Positions 8,770 to 17,003 of a DNA stretch of 64,000 bases are shown piece by piece. How positions within the stretch are numbered: the stretch's first letter is position 1; every line of letters begins with the position of its first letter. Below the pieces are notes generated by a model that saw only the letters and a program-made list of their open reading frames with translations, was not told the DNA's origin and searched no databases. The translations under genes were made by a program, and so were the position numbers. This DNA is from Micromonospora_G sp044901685 (GTDB taxonomy: Bacteria > Actinomycetota > Actinomycetes > Mycobacteriales > Micromonosporaceae), in contig NZ_JBJDPS010000004.1 of the NCBI RefSeq assembly GCF_044901685.1, positions 1-64,000 on the forward strand, given 5' to 3'.

Positions 8770-10283
8770 CCGGTTCCGCCCGGCTGCACGAATCCGTACC
8801 GGCGCTGCTGCACGAGGCACTGACGCTCTACTGGGACAACCCGCGCGCCACCGAACGGCTGCGGCACTACCTGGACCGGTTCGACGAACCGCTGCGGATC
8901 GCCATCGCCGGCCCCTGGCGGTCGGGCAAGTCGACACTGCTCAACGCCATCCTGGGGGAGGAGGTGGCGCCGGTCGAGCCGGCCGACGGCGGGCCGCTGC
9001 ACACCTGGTACGAGGACGGCCCGGAACCGGGCGCGACCGCGTACTCGGCCGAGGGGTCCGCCTGGGAACTGCCGGTGGTCCGCTCCACCGGGGCGCTCCG
9101 GGTGGAGCTTGGCGGCTGGCGATCCACCCAGGTCAGCGAGGTGGTGGTGCGCTGGCCGACCCGGGTGCTGCGACACACCACGCTGATGGAGATGCCGGCC
9201 GTGTCGCCGGCCGAGGAGGGCGACTCGCCGACCGCGACCAAGGTGGTCCGGGACGCGGACGCGGTGCTCTACCTGACCCGGGACGGGCGCGACACCGACC
9301 TGCGGTTCCTCCGGGCGCTGCGCGAGGGGGTGGTCGGCCGGTCCGCGCCGGTCAACACCCTGCTGGTGCTGGCCCGCGCCGACGAGTTGGGCGGCGGCCG
9401 GGTCGACGCCCTGGTCACGGCGAAGCAGTTGGCCCGCCGGCAGGCCCAGGACCCGGGGGTGCGACCGCTCTGCATGGGCACCGTGCCGGTGGCCGGACTG
9501 GTCGCGCTCGCCGGCCGGGTGCTCGGCGAGACCGAGTTCGCCGCGCTGCTCCGGCTGGCCGAACTGCCCAAGGACGAGTTGGCCACGGCGCTGCTCTCGG
9601 CCGACCGGTTCGTCGAGACCCGGTTCACCACCGGCCGGGGCACGGGCGGGTCGCACGCCGCCGTCGACCACGCACCGGTGCCGGACGCGGCGCTGCGGCG
9701 GGCGCTGCTGGAACGGTTCGGCCTGTTCGGGCTGCGGCTGGCGACCACGCTGATCCGCACGGGTGCCACCACCCGGGCCGGTCTCGCCGCCGAACTGGTC
9801 CGGCGCAGCGGGCTGACCGATCTGCGCGAGTCGATCGCCCGGTACTTCACCGACCGCCGCGAGGTGCTCAAGGCCCGCTCGGCGCTGGCCGCGCTGGAAC
9901 GGGTGCTGCGTACCGACCCCCGACCCGGGGCGGCCGACCTGCACACCCGGATCGAGCAGGTGCTCGCCTCGGCGCACGACTTCCGCGAGCTGCGGCTGCT
10001 GGCCACCCTGCGCGACCCGAGAACTAAACTCGACGCGGAGCTGGCCGCCGAGGCGTACCGGCTGGTCGGTGGGAACGGCACCAGCCTGGCGGTACGACTG
10101 GAGCTGGAGCAGGACGCCGACGCCGGGCAGCTCTGGGAGCGGGGTGTCGACGCGCTCTACCGCTGGCAGGCGCAGGCCGAGGACCCGCTGCTGCGGCCGG
10201 ACCAGCGGCAGGTCGCCCGGGTGGTGCGGCGCAGCGTCGAGGGGATGCTCGCCGAACTGCGCGCGGGCTGGTCACTACACTGA
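8766..10283 (+). CDS. Dynamin-like protein (IniC type) with degenerate G motifs
   Basis: A 505-residue partner of the preceding dynamin. G1 is intact (GPWRSGKST, 49-57). The G3 position reads MEMPA (about 141-145) instead of DTPG, and G4 reads ARADE (203-207) instead of N/TKxD. The rest is a long helical stalk ending in VRRSVEGMLAELRAGW. GTG 8766 overlaps the stop of the upstream gene. Tandem bacterial dynamins often act as unequal pairs; this copy may bind nucleotide but hydrolyse it poorly. That functional reading is inference from the motifs. Confidence 0.83.
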   Translation: MTGSARLHESVPALLHEALTLYWDNPRATERLRHYLDRFDEPLRIAIAGPWRSGKSTLLNAILGEEVAPVEPADGGPLHTWYEDGPEPGATAYSAEGSAWELPVVRSTGALRVELGGWRSTQVSEVVVRWPTRVLRHTTLMEMPAVSPAEEGDSPTATKVVRDADAVLYLTRDGRDTDLRFLRALREGVVGRSAPVNTLLVLARADELGGGRVDALVTAKQLARRQAQDPGVRPLCMGTVPVAGLVALAGRVLGETEFAALLRLAELPKDELATALLSADRFVETRFTTGRGTGGSHAAVDHAPVPDAALRRALLERFGLFGLRLATTLIRTGATTRAGLAAELVRRSGLTDLRESIARYFTDRREVLKARSALAALERVLRTDPRPGAADLHTRIEQVLASAHDFRELRLLATLRDPRTKLDAELAAEAYRLVGGNGTSLAVRLELEQDADAGQLWERGVDALYRWQAQAEDPLLRPDQRQVARVVRRSVEGMLAELRAGWSLH

Positions 10284-10288
10284 GCGAG

Positions 10289-10322
10289 CCCTGGCGCCGC
10301 CGCCGTTGCCCGCCTGCCAGGG
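10289..10322 (+). other. Short leader hairpin before glycyl-tRNA synthetase
   Basis: CCCTGGC (10289-10295) pairs with GCCAGGG (10316-10322) in the 61-bp gap. The gap is too short for a T-box leader. The hairpin could end the dynamin transcript or modulate the synthetase mRNA. Support is weak. Confidence 0.25.
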
Positions 10323-10344
10323 GTCGCCTCGGACGGAGTTCTCC

Positions 10345-13326
10345 ATGCTGACCATGCAAGATGCCCTGGCCCGCCTGACGGCGTACTGGTCGGAGCAGGG
10401 CTGCCTGACGGTCCAACCGATGAACACGGAGGTCGGCGCAGGGACCCTCAACCCGGCGACCTTCCTGCGGGTCCTCGGCCCGGAGCCGTGGCGCACGGTG
10501 TACGTCGAGCCCTCCGTCCGCCCGGACGACTCGCGGTACGGCGAGAACCCGAACCGGCTCCAGACGCACACCCAGCTCCAGGTGATCCTGAAGCCGGAGC
10601 CGGGCAACGCGCAGGAGCTCTACCTGGGCAGCCTGGCCGTGCTCGGCATCGACGTGACCGCGCACGACGTGCGGTTCGTCGAGGACAACTGGACCGCCCC
10701 GGCGCTCGGCGCGTGGGGGCTGGGCTGGGAGGTCTGGCTCGACGGCCTGGAGATCACCCAGTTCACGTACTTCCAGCAGGCCGGCGGGGTCAACCTGGAC
10801 CCGCCCGCCGTGGAGATCACGTACGGCATCGAGCGGATCATCATGGCGTTGCAGAACGTACGCCACTTCAAGGACATCACCTACGCCCCGGGCGTGAGCT
10901 ACGGCGAGGTCTTCGGCCAGGCCGAGTACGAGATGTCCCGCTACTACCTCGACGACGCCGACGTGGCCGCCAACCGCCAGCTCCTGGAGCTGTACGCGAC
11001 CGAGGCGCAGCGGATGATCGACGCCGGCCTGCCGGTGCCCGCGCACACGTACGTGCTCAAGTGCTCGCACGCGTTCAACGTGCTCGACTCCCGGGGCGCG
11101 GTCTCCACCTCCGAGCGGGCCGCCGAGTTCGCCCGGATGCGCCGGATGGCCGGTGAGGTCGCCCGGCTCTGGGCCGCCCGTCGGGAGGAGTTGGGGCACC
11201 CGCTCGGTGTCGCCGGATCGGCCCCGGTCGCCACCGCCCCGGCCGCCACCCCGACCGAGGGGACCGGCGCCCGGCAGCTCGTGTTCGAGATCGGCACCGA
11301 GGAGATGCCGCCGGCCGAGGCGCGCGCCGCCCGGGAGCAGGTCCGGCGGGAGCTGACCGAGCGGCTGGCCGGCACCCGGCTGACGTACGGGTCGATCCGG
11401 GTGCTGGCCAACCCGCGCCGGCTGGTGGCCGTGGTCGACGAGGTGGCCGCCCGCGAGCCGGACCACGTCCGTACGGTCAAGGGCCCCAAGGCCGCCGCCG
11501 CGTTCACCGCCGACGGGCAGCCCACCCCCGCCCTGCTCGGCTTCGCCCGCTCGCAGAAGGTCGAGGTCGACGCGCTGGAGCGGGTCGACTTCAACGGCGT
11601 GGAGCATCTCGCCGTGCTGCGCCCCGAGGCCGGACGCGACGCCACCGACGTGCTCGGCGACGTGCTCGCCAAGGTGGTGACCGCGCTGCGCTCGGCGAAG
11701 AACATGCGCTGGAACGACCCGACGCTGGCCTTCACCCGCCCGGTCCGCTGGCTGCTCGCGCTCTGGGGCGACCAGGTGGTGCCGGTGGCGGTGTCGTCGC
11801 TGGTCGCCGACCGGCAGACCCGGGTGCACCGCAACGCGCCCGCGCCGACCATCCCGGTCGCCTCGGCCGAGTCCCACCTGGGCATCCTGGCCGACGCCGG
11901 CATCGTGGTCGACCCGGACGAGCGCCGCCGGCTGATCGTCGACGGGGCCGAGCGACTCGCCGCCGAGGTCGGTGGCCGGCTCGACACCGACGCCGAACGG
12001 TCGTTGATCGACCAGATCCTCTACCTGGTGGAACAGCCGACGCCGCTGCTCGGCCGGTTCGACGAGAGCTACCTCCGGCTGCCGGAGGCGATCCTGGTCA
12101 ACGTGATGCGCAAGCACCAGCGCTACCTGCCGGTGCGCGACGCCGACGGCAAACTGATGCCGTACTTCGTCGCGGTCGCCAACGGGGCCGTCGATCCCGA
12201 CCTGGTCCGGGCCGGCAACGAGGCGGTGCTCCGCGCCCGGTACGAGGACGCCGCCTTCTTCTACCGGGCCGACCTGCGCGTGCCGCTGGTCGAGATGCGG
12301 GAGAAGCTCGCCCGGCTGACTTTCACCGACAAGCTCGGCTCGATGGCCGATCGGGCCGACCGCATCGCCGAACTCGCCCGCGTGCTGGCCGCCGCACTGG
12401 ATCTGGACCCGGCCGAGGTGGCCACCCTGCACCGGGCCGCCGCGCTGGTGAAGTTCGACCTCGGCGCGCAGCTCGTCACCGAGATGACCAGCCTGGCCGG
12501 GGTGATGGCGCGCGACTACGCGCTGCACGCGGGCGAGTCCGAGGCGGTGGCGCAGGCCGTCTACGAGGCCGAGTTGCCGCGCGCCGCCGGTGACGCGTTG
12601 CCGCAGTCGCCGGCCGGGGCGCTGCTCTCCCTCGCCGACCGGCTCGACCTGGTCGCCGGGCTTGCCGCCACGGTCGGGCTGCCCACCGGCAGCAGCGACC
12701 CGTTTGCCGTACGCCGGGCCTTCCTGGGCCTGCTCGCCGTACACCGGGCCCACCCGGAGCTGCACGGCCTCAGCCTGACCGAGGCCCTGGCGGCGGCGGC
12801 CCGGCGGCAGCCGGTGCCGGTCGACCAGGCGGTGCTGGCCGGCGCGGCCGAGTTCCTGACCCGACGCCTGGAGCAGTTGCTCACCGAGGAGGGACAGCCG
12901 GTCGACCGGGTACGCGCGGTGCTGCCGCACGCCGACCGGCCGGGACTGGCCGACAAGCTGCTCGGGCAGCTCGACACCCTGGTCAAGGACGAACGGTTCC
13001 GGGCGTTGGCCGAGGCGATCCAGCGTCCCCGCCGGATCGTGCCCGCCGGCACCGAGGCCGACTACCGGCCGGGTGCGCTGGTCGAGCCGGCGGAGCTGCG
13101 GCTGCACGAGGTGCTGACCGAGGTGCGTGGTCAGTGGGACGGTGCGCCCGACCTGGAGCGCTTCGGCGAGGTGGCCGGGGGGATCGTCGACCCGGTGAAC
13201 ACGTTCTTCGACGACGTGTTCGTGATGACCGACGACCTCGACCTGCGCGCCGCCCGACTCGGCCTGCTGGCGACCGTACGTGACCTCGGTGCCGACCTGC
13301 TCGACTGGGAACACCTGCGGATGTGA
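10345..13326 (+). CDS. Glycyl-tRNA synthetase, alpha and beta chains fused
   Basis: A 993-residue single-chain version of the bacterial (alpha2beta2-type) glycine-tRNA ligase. Residues 1-290 match the catalytic alpha chain (MQDALARLTAYWSEQGC, YGENPNRLQTHTQLQVI, GLEITQFTYFQQAGG). A linker rich in Ala, Pro and Thr follows. From residue 312 (LVFEIGTEEMPPAEAR) the beta chain runs to the end and includes VNVMRKHQRYLPV and a C-terminal anticodon-binding region. It charges tRNA-Gly. The ATG at 10345 follows GGACGGAG. Many actinobacteria instead use the unrelated homodimeric synthetase, so it matters whether a second gene exists elsewhere in this genome. Confidence 0.93.
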   Translation: MLTMQDALARLTAYWSEQGCLTVQPMNTEVGAGTLNPATFLRVLGPEPWRTVYVEPSVRPDDSRYGENPNRLQTHTQLQVILKPEPGNAQELYLGSLAVLGIDVTAHDVRFVEDNWTAPALGAWGLGWEVWLDGLEITQFTYFQQAGGVNLDPPAVEITYGIERIIMALQNVRHFKDITYAPGVSYGEVFGQAEYEMSRYYLDDADVAANRQLLELYATEAQRMIDAGLPVPAHTYVLKCSHAFNVLDSRGAVSTSERAAEFARMRRMAGEVARLWAARREELGHPLGVAGSAPVATAPAATPTEGTGARQLVFEIGTEEMPPAEARAAREQVRRELTERLAGTRLTYGSIRVLANPRRLVAVVDEVAAREPDHVRTVKGPKAAAAFTADGQPTPALLGFARSQKVEVDALERVDFNGVEHLAVLRPEAGRDATDVLGDVLAKVVTALRSAKNMRWNDPTLAFTRPVRWLLALWGDQVVPVAVSSLVADRQTRVHRNAPAPTIPVASAESHLGILADAGIVVDPDERRRLIVDGAERLAAEVGGRLDTDAERSLIDQILYLVEQPTPLLGRFDESYLRLPEAILVNVMRKHQRYLPVRDADGKLMPYFVAVANGAVDPDLVRAGNEAVLRARYEDAAFFYRADLRVPLVEMREKLARLTFTDKLGSMADRADRIAELARVLAAALDLDPAEVATLHRAAALVKFDLGAQLVTEMTSLAGVMARDYALHAGESEAVAQAVYEAELPRAAGDALPQSPAGALLSLADRLDLVAGLAATVGLPTGSSDPFAVRRAFLGLLAVHRAHPELHGLSLTEALAAAARRQPVPVDQAVLAGAAEFLTRRLEQLLTEEGQPVDRVRAVLPHADRPGLADKLLGQLDTLVKDERFRALAEAIQRPRRIVPAGTEADYRPGALVEPAELRLHEVLTEVRGQWDGAPDLERFGEVAGGIVDPVNTFFDDVFVMTDDLDLRAARLGLLATVRDLGADLLDWEHLRM

Positions 13327-13385
13327 CGGGTCGTCACGACTCGTCACCCGTGGTGACCGTGGTGAATGGCGTATCGCGTTCAGGA

Positions 13386-13427
13386 CGTACATGGAATTTC
13401 ATGTAGCCACACGAAATTCCATGTACG
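13386..13427. repeat. Perfect 15-bp inverted repeat, AT-rich
   Basis: CGTACATGGAATTTC (13386-13400) and GAAATTCCATGTACG (13413-13427) are exact reverse complements around a 12-nt loop. The arms are much more AT-rich than their surroundings. The element lies 60 bp after the glycyl-tRNA synthetase stop, between convergent genes. It could be a terminator, an operator or a remnant of a mobile palindrome. Confidence 0.75.
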
Positions 13428-13472
13428 GATTTCGCGCATCACACCGTCGCGGCAGCGCCGACCTCGTGGTGT

Positions 13473-13514
13473 CCCGTACCGGCGACCGTTCGATCGCCCG
13501 GTCGCCGGTACGGG
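13473..13514. terminator. Perfect 16-bp GC-rich hairpin between convergent genes
   Basis: CCCGTACCGGCGACCG (13473-13488) pairs exactly with 13499-13514 around a 10-nt loop. It sits between the rightward synthetase gene and the leftward gene ending at 13574, so it can serve both transcripts. There is no T-tract. Confidence 0.7.
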
Positions 13515-13573
13515 TACCGGCTGGCCGCCCCGGCGCGGCTGCCGGTCCTGTCGCCCGCAAGAGTCGGCTGGTG

Positions 13574-13912
13574 TTACCGCGCGGCGCGCTTGGCCAGGCC
13601 GCGCGGCGGGGCCTTCATCCCGACCACGATGTCGACGATCTGGATGTACCGGGCCTTGGCGCCCATCCGGAAATCGGTGGCCGCCGCGTGGATCTCCTCC
13701 AGGGTGTCCGCCTCCACCATGGTGACCTGGTCGTAGCGGGCGTCGACGCCGCTGCACACCACGTGGGTCAGTTGTTTGGCGTACTTCCCCATCTCCTGGG
13801 CGTGCCCGGCGGAGACCTCGTGGATGCCCTCGCGACCGAGGGCGAAGTACTCGGGGCTGATCTTCATGAACAGGAACGCGACGTACTTGTTCTTGTCCGC
13901 CAACTCGTGCAT
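13574..13912 (-). CDS. Small alpha/beta protein of unknown function
   Basis: A 112-residue protein that I do not recognise with certainty. It begins KNKYVAFLFMKISPEYF, with HVVCSGVDARYDQVTMVEAD in the middle and a strand/helix alternation like a ferredoxin-like (alpha+beta barrel) fold. A single Cys lies near residue 54. GGGAG precedes the ATG at 13912. It is separated by 120 bp from a leftward gene pair that includes a carboxymuconolactone decarboxylase-like protein and may belong to the same unit. A role as a small dimeric barrel enzyme or binding protein is possible but unproven. Confidence 0.7.
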   Translation of the reverse strand: MHELADKNKYVAFLFMKISPEYFALGREGIHEVSAGHAQEMGKYAKQLTHVVCSGVDARYDQVTMVEADTLEEIHAAATDFRMGAKARYIQIVDIVVGMKAPPRGLAKRAAR

Positions 13913-14032
13913 CTCACTCCCAACCGAAACATTCGATGGGTAGTTGGGTAATCACCGTGAGTTTATGGTTCGCGACAGATCGTCAGTTTGAACTGTCCGC
14001 TGGCCGACTCAACCCACCCGCTGCGGCACGGC

Positions 14033-14353
14033 TCAGTCGGGCAGGGTTCGGGCGGCGATCGCCGAGGCGGAGATGGCGGCCGGAAAGCCGGCGTAGAAGG
14101 CGACGTGGGTGAGCAGCGCGGCGATCTCGTCCCGGGTCACCCCGTTGTCGATCGCCCGGTGCAGGTGCTCGGGCAACTCGTCCGGCCGGTACAGCGCCGC
14201 CAGTACGGCGACCGTGGCGATGCTGCGGTCACGCGGGCTCAGCGCCGGATCCGTCCAGACCTCGGAGTAGAGCGGGTCACCGACGAGTTCCATCAGCCGG
14301 GGCGTGAAGGCGTGCGCCGGCTCGAACGGCGGCGGGTTGGGCGTACCCATCAT
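14033..14353 (-). CDS. Carboxymuconolactone decarboxylase/AhpD-like protein
   Basis: A 106-residue all-helical protein with the CMD-family signature DRSIATVAVLAALYRPDELPEH followed by AIDNGVTRDEIAALLTHVAFYAGFPAA. The family's CxxC pair, present in AhpD-type thiol proteins, is absent, so a decarboxylase-like or non-redox role is more likely. The ATG overlaps the upstream gene's stop (ATGA), which implies tight co-expression with the unknown 191-residue protein. Confidence 0.82.
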   Translation of the reverse strand: MMGTPNPPPFEPAHAFTPRLMELVGDPLYSEVWTDPALSPRDRSIATVAVLAALYRPDELPEHLHRAIDNGVTRDEIAALLTHVAFYAGFPAAISASAIAARTLPD

Positions 14354-14925
14354 GATCCTCCCGCGACGGCCTGGACGGCGGCGACCGGGGTGGTCACGCC
14401 GGCCAGCGCGCGGCGTTCGATGCTCTGGGCGAAGAGCGGGGTCTCCCGGCTGTTGTGGTCGGCCGAGGCGACCTGGCGGGTGGCGGCGGCCTGTTGCAGG
14501 GTGATGCTGTGCAGGTCGATGAAGTCGAGGAACTCGGCGGTGGTCAGGGCGACCACGCTGTTGGTGTACTCGCAGCGGCCCTCGTCGATCGGTTTGACGC
14601 TGAGCTCCCAGATGACCCTGACCTTGGTACGCCCCTGCGGCGTGTAGACGTCGGAGAGCGACACCATCCGGCAGTGGTGCGGTCCGACGACCTCGCCGAC
14701 ATAGTGCTGGACGACGAGCCCGTCCCCGATCTGCTCCACGTTGATCGACATCGGTCGCCCGTCGTCCGTGGTGGTGTAGCCGGCGGCGATGTGGTCCGGC
14801 GGGGCGCAGCGCTGGTATTCCGCCTCGGGCAGGTTGAACAGCCAGCCCGCGATGTCAACCCTCTCCATCGGGGCGTTGATCACGGCGTGGTAGGTGGATT
14901 CGGACAGTTTCTGTTCGTCGGGCAC
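14350..14925 (-). CDS. Uncharacterised SRPBCC-like protein
   Basis: A 191-residue protein with the look of a START/SRPBCC helix-grip fold. It has a strand YHAVINAPMERVDIAGWLFN, a central beta-rich section (LVVQHYVGEVVGPHHCRMVSL; TKVRVIWELSVKP), and a long final helix about DFIDLHSITLQQAAATRQVA. It contains few charged catalytic candidates and no signal peptide. It is translationally coupled to the CMD-like gene. The pair may act on a small hydrophobic or aromatic metabolite. I cannot name the substrate. Confidence 0.65.
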   Translation of the reverse strand: MPDEQKLSESTYHAVINAPMERVDIAGWLFNLPEAEYQRCAPPDHIAAGYTTTDDGRPMSINVEQIGDGLVVQHYVGEVVGPHHCRMVSLSDVYTPQGRTKVRVIWELSVKPIDEGRCEYTNSVVALTTAEFLDFIDLHSITLQQAAATRQVASADHNSRETPLFAQSIERRALAGVTTPVAAVQAVAGGS

Positions 14926-15020
14926 CGCACCCTCCTCGCCGTGATGGGCTGGGCGGACAAACCCAGCCGTCCCTCGGATGATGGCAGCCCGAGCCGACCC
15001 GGCGGGCCGGATCGGCCGGT

Positions 15021-15659
15021 TCAGTCGAGCAGGCGGCGCTCCCAGGCCCAGGCCGCGATCTCGACCCGGTTGCGGGCGCCGAGCTTCGCCTGCACGCTGC
15101 CGAGGTGCGTCTTGACCGTGCCGATCGCGATGTAGAGCCGGGCCGCGATCTCGGCGTTGGTCAGGCCCCGGGCGGCGAGCTTCACCACGTCGAGTTCCCG
15201 GGGTGACAGCCCGGCGTCGTCCCGGGCGGGTGCCGGGGGGCTGAGGTGTTCCAGCAGCCGTACGGTGATCGACGGGCTGATCAGCGCGTCCCCGGAGACG
15301 GCCGCCCGGACCGCCTCCACCAGCAGCGCCGGGCCGGAGTCCTTGAGGAGGAAACCACAGGCGCCGTTGCGCAGCGCCGTGTGCACGTACTCGTCCAGGT
15401 CGAAGGTGGTCACCACGACCACCCGGATCGGGTCGACCACGCCCGGCCCGGCCAGCAGTCGCAGCGCCTCCAAGCCGTCCATCCGGGGCATCCGGATGTC
15501 CAGCAGGGCCACGTCGGGGCGTACCTGCCGGGCCAGTGCCACCGCCGCCACCCCGTCGGCGGCCTCGCCGACGAGTTCCATGTCCGGCTGAGCGCCGATG
15601 ATCATGCCAAAACCCGTTCGGACCATCGCCTGGTCGTCCGCGATCATCACCCGGATCAC
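15021..15659 (-). CDS. NarL/LuxR-type response regulator
   Basis: A 212-residue two-component regulator. The receiver domain has acidic residues DD at 8-9, phosphoacceptor Asp 54 in ALLDIRMPRMDG, and Lys in GFLLKDSG. The LuxR helix-turn-helix begins at LSPRELDVVKLAARGLTN. The GTG start overlaps the stop of the upstream histidine kinase gene (GTGA). Together they form a cognate pair. The divergent ABC ATPase/FtsX operon is the natural target, as in many actinomycete and Bacillota examples that sense antibiotics or envelope stress. The target is inference. Confidence 0.93.
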   Translation of the reverse strand: MIRVMIADDQAMVRTGFGMIIGAQPDMELVGEAADGVAAVALARQVRPDVALLDIRMPRMDGLEALRLLAGPGVVDPIRVVVVTTFDLDEYVHTALRNGACGFLLKDSGPALLVEAVRAAVSGDALISPSITVRLLEHLSPPAPARDDAGLSPRELDVVKLAARGLTNAEIAARLYIAIGTVKTHLGSVQAKLGARNRVEIAAWAWERRLLD

Positions 15660-16855
15660 CGGGCCGTCACCTCCTGCCGCAGCGGTAGCACCGCGTCGAC
15701 GATCCAGCCGCCGTCGACTCCCGGGCCGGCGGAGAACTGCCCGCCGACGGCCCGGATCCGTTCGGTCAGGCCGACCAGACCGTACCCGTGGTGTCCGCGC
15801 GGCCCGGTGTGGCGCGGCGCCTCACCGTCGTCGGTCACCCGGACCACCAGCCAGTCCGGCGTACGCCGGACCGACACGTCCACCAGCCGGGCACCGGACG
15901 CGTGCTGCCGTACGTTCGTCAGCGCCTCCATCACCACCCGGTAGCCGGAGGTCGACACCTCGACCGGTATGCCGTCCAGCGGCCCGTCCACGAACAGCCG
16001 GGCGGTCGGCGTCGCCGAGTCGTTGAACCGGGCCAGCAGCGGGGTCAGGTCCGCCACCCCGGCCAGCGGGGCCAGCGGGGCGTCCGGCGCGGCCTGCGGG
16101 TCGCGCAGGATGCCCACCATCCGCCGCATGGCGGTCATCGTCTCGGCGCCGGCCCGCTCGATCTGCTCCAGCGCGAGCAGCGTCCGCTGCGGGTCCTGCT
16201 CCGCGACAAACCGGGCACCCTGCGCCTGCACCACGATCCCGGTCACGTGGTGTGCGATGAAATCGTGCAGGTCACGGGCGAACTCGGCGCGCTGCTCGGC
16301 CCGTACGGTGGCCACCGCCCGCTCCCGTCCGTTGGCCAGCAGCCGCAGGTACGTCCCGGCGGCGGTCGCGGCGGCACCGCAGAGGGCGAGGAAGAGGCCG
16401 GCGATGACAAAGGCGTTGCCGGTGGTACTGCGCAGCGGCAGCAGGACCAGCGCCAGGCCGGTGCCGAGCACCCCGGCCAGCGCCCAGCCGGCCGCCCCCC
16501 GGCGGGAGACCACGAAGATCACCCCGAGCAGGCCGCAGGTCTCGGCGAAGCCCCAACTCGCGGCGCCGAACTCGGGCAGGGGAACGGCCCTGGTCGCCAA
16601 CGTCAGCAGGGTCGACACGGCGGCGAGCACCAGCGCCGCCCTCGGCAGGCGTTTCGAGCCCTGCGGGTGGGCGGGCAGCCAGACGACGACGGTGGCCACC
16701 GCCATCGCCACCCGGACCAGGGTCAGCAGGCCGGTGTTCGACGACCCCTGGCCCATGCCGACGGTCAGGTCGAAGAGCCCGAGCAGGGCCATCACGCCGA
16801 GCGCGGCAAGCTGGCCCAGGCGGAACCACAGGTGGGGGAATCGGGGGGTCGTCAT
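15656..16855 (-). CDS. Sensor histidine kinase (HisKA_3 type)
   Basis: A 399-residue kinase. Several hydrophobic segments fill residues 15-170 with little extracellular sequence, so it is of the intramembrane-sensing style. The phosphoacceptor is His 197 in DLHDFIAHHVTG. The ATPase domain carries EALTNVRQHA (N box) and DDGEAP with GHHGYGLVGL. The ATG at 16855 gives a sensible first helix; the open frame extends far upstream only as a shadow. It phosphorylates the overlapping response regulator. Confidence 0.92.
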   Translation of the reverse strand: MTTPRFPHLWFRLGQLAALGVMALLGLFDLTVGMGQGSSNTGLLTLVRVAMAVATVVVWLPAHPQGSKRLPRAALVLAAVSTLLTLATRAVPLPEFGAASWGFAETCGLLGVIFVVSRRGAAGWALAGVLGTGLALVLLPLRSTTGNAFVIAGLFLALCGAAATAAGTYLRLLANGRERAVATVRAEQRAEFARDLHDFIAHHVTGIVVQAQGARFVAEQDPQRTLLALEQIERAGAETMTAMRRMVGILRDPQAAPDAPLAPLAGVADLTPLLARFNDSATPTARLFVDGPLDGIPVEVSTSGYRVVMEALTNVRQHASGARLVDVSVRRTPDWLVVRVTDDGEAPRHTGPRGHHGYGLVGLTERIRAVGGQFSAGPGVDGGWIVDAVLPLRQEVTAR

Positions 16856-17003
16856 CGTGACCCAGCGTAGCCAGTGCGCGGCGGTGCCAGATCGGCCGAA
16901 AGTCAGAGGCGGGGCGGCGGGAACCCGGCCGTGGACCGATGTGCCAGTGGGCACCGGACGACGAAGCTTCCTGCGGAGTTGTTGAGTATCCGCTGGAGGA
17001 TCG

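Noticed and set aside
10284..10344. T-box leader for glycyl-tRNA synthetase
   Set aside because: The 61-bp gap is far too short and lacks the T-box core sequence.
10024..13392. Leftward 1122-codon open frame opposite glycyl-tRNA synthetase
   Set aside because: Low-complexity His/Arg/Gly/Val sequence, exactly antisense to a firmly identified gene.
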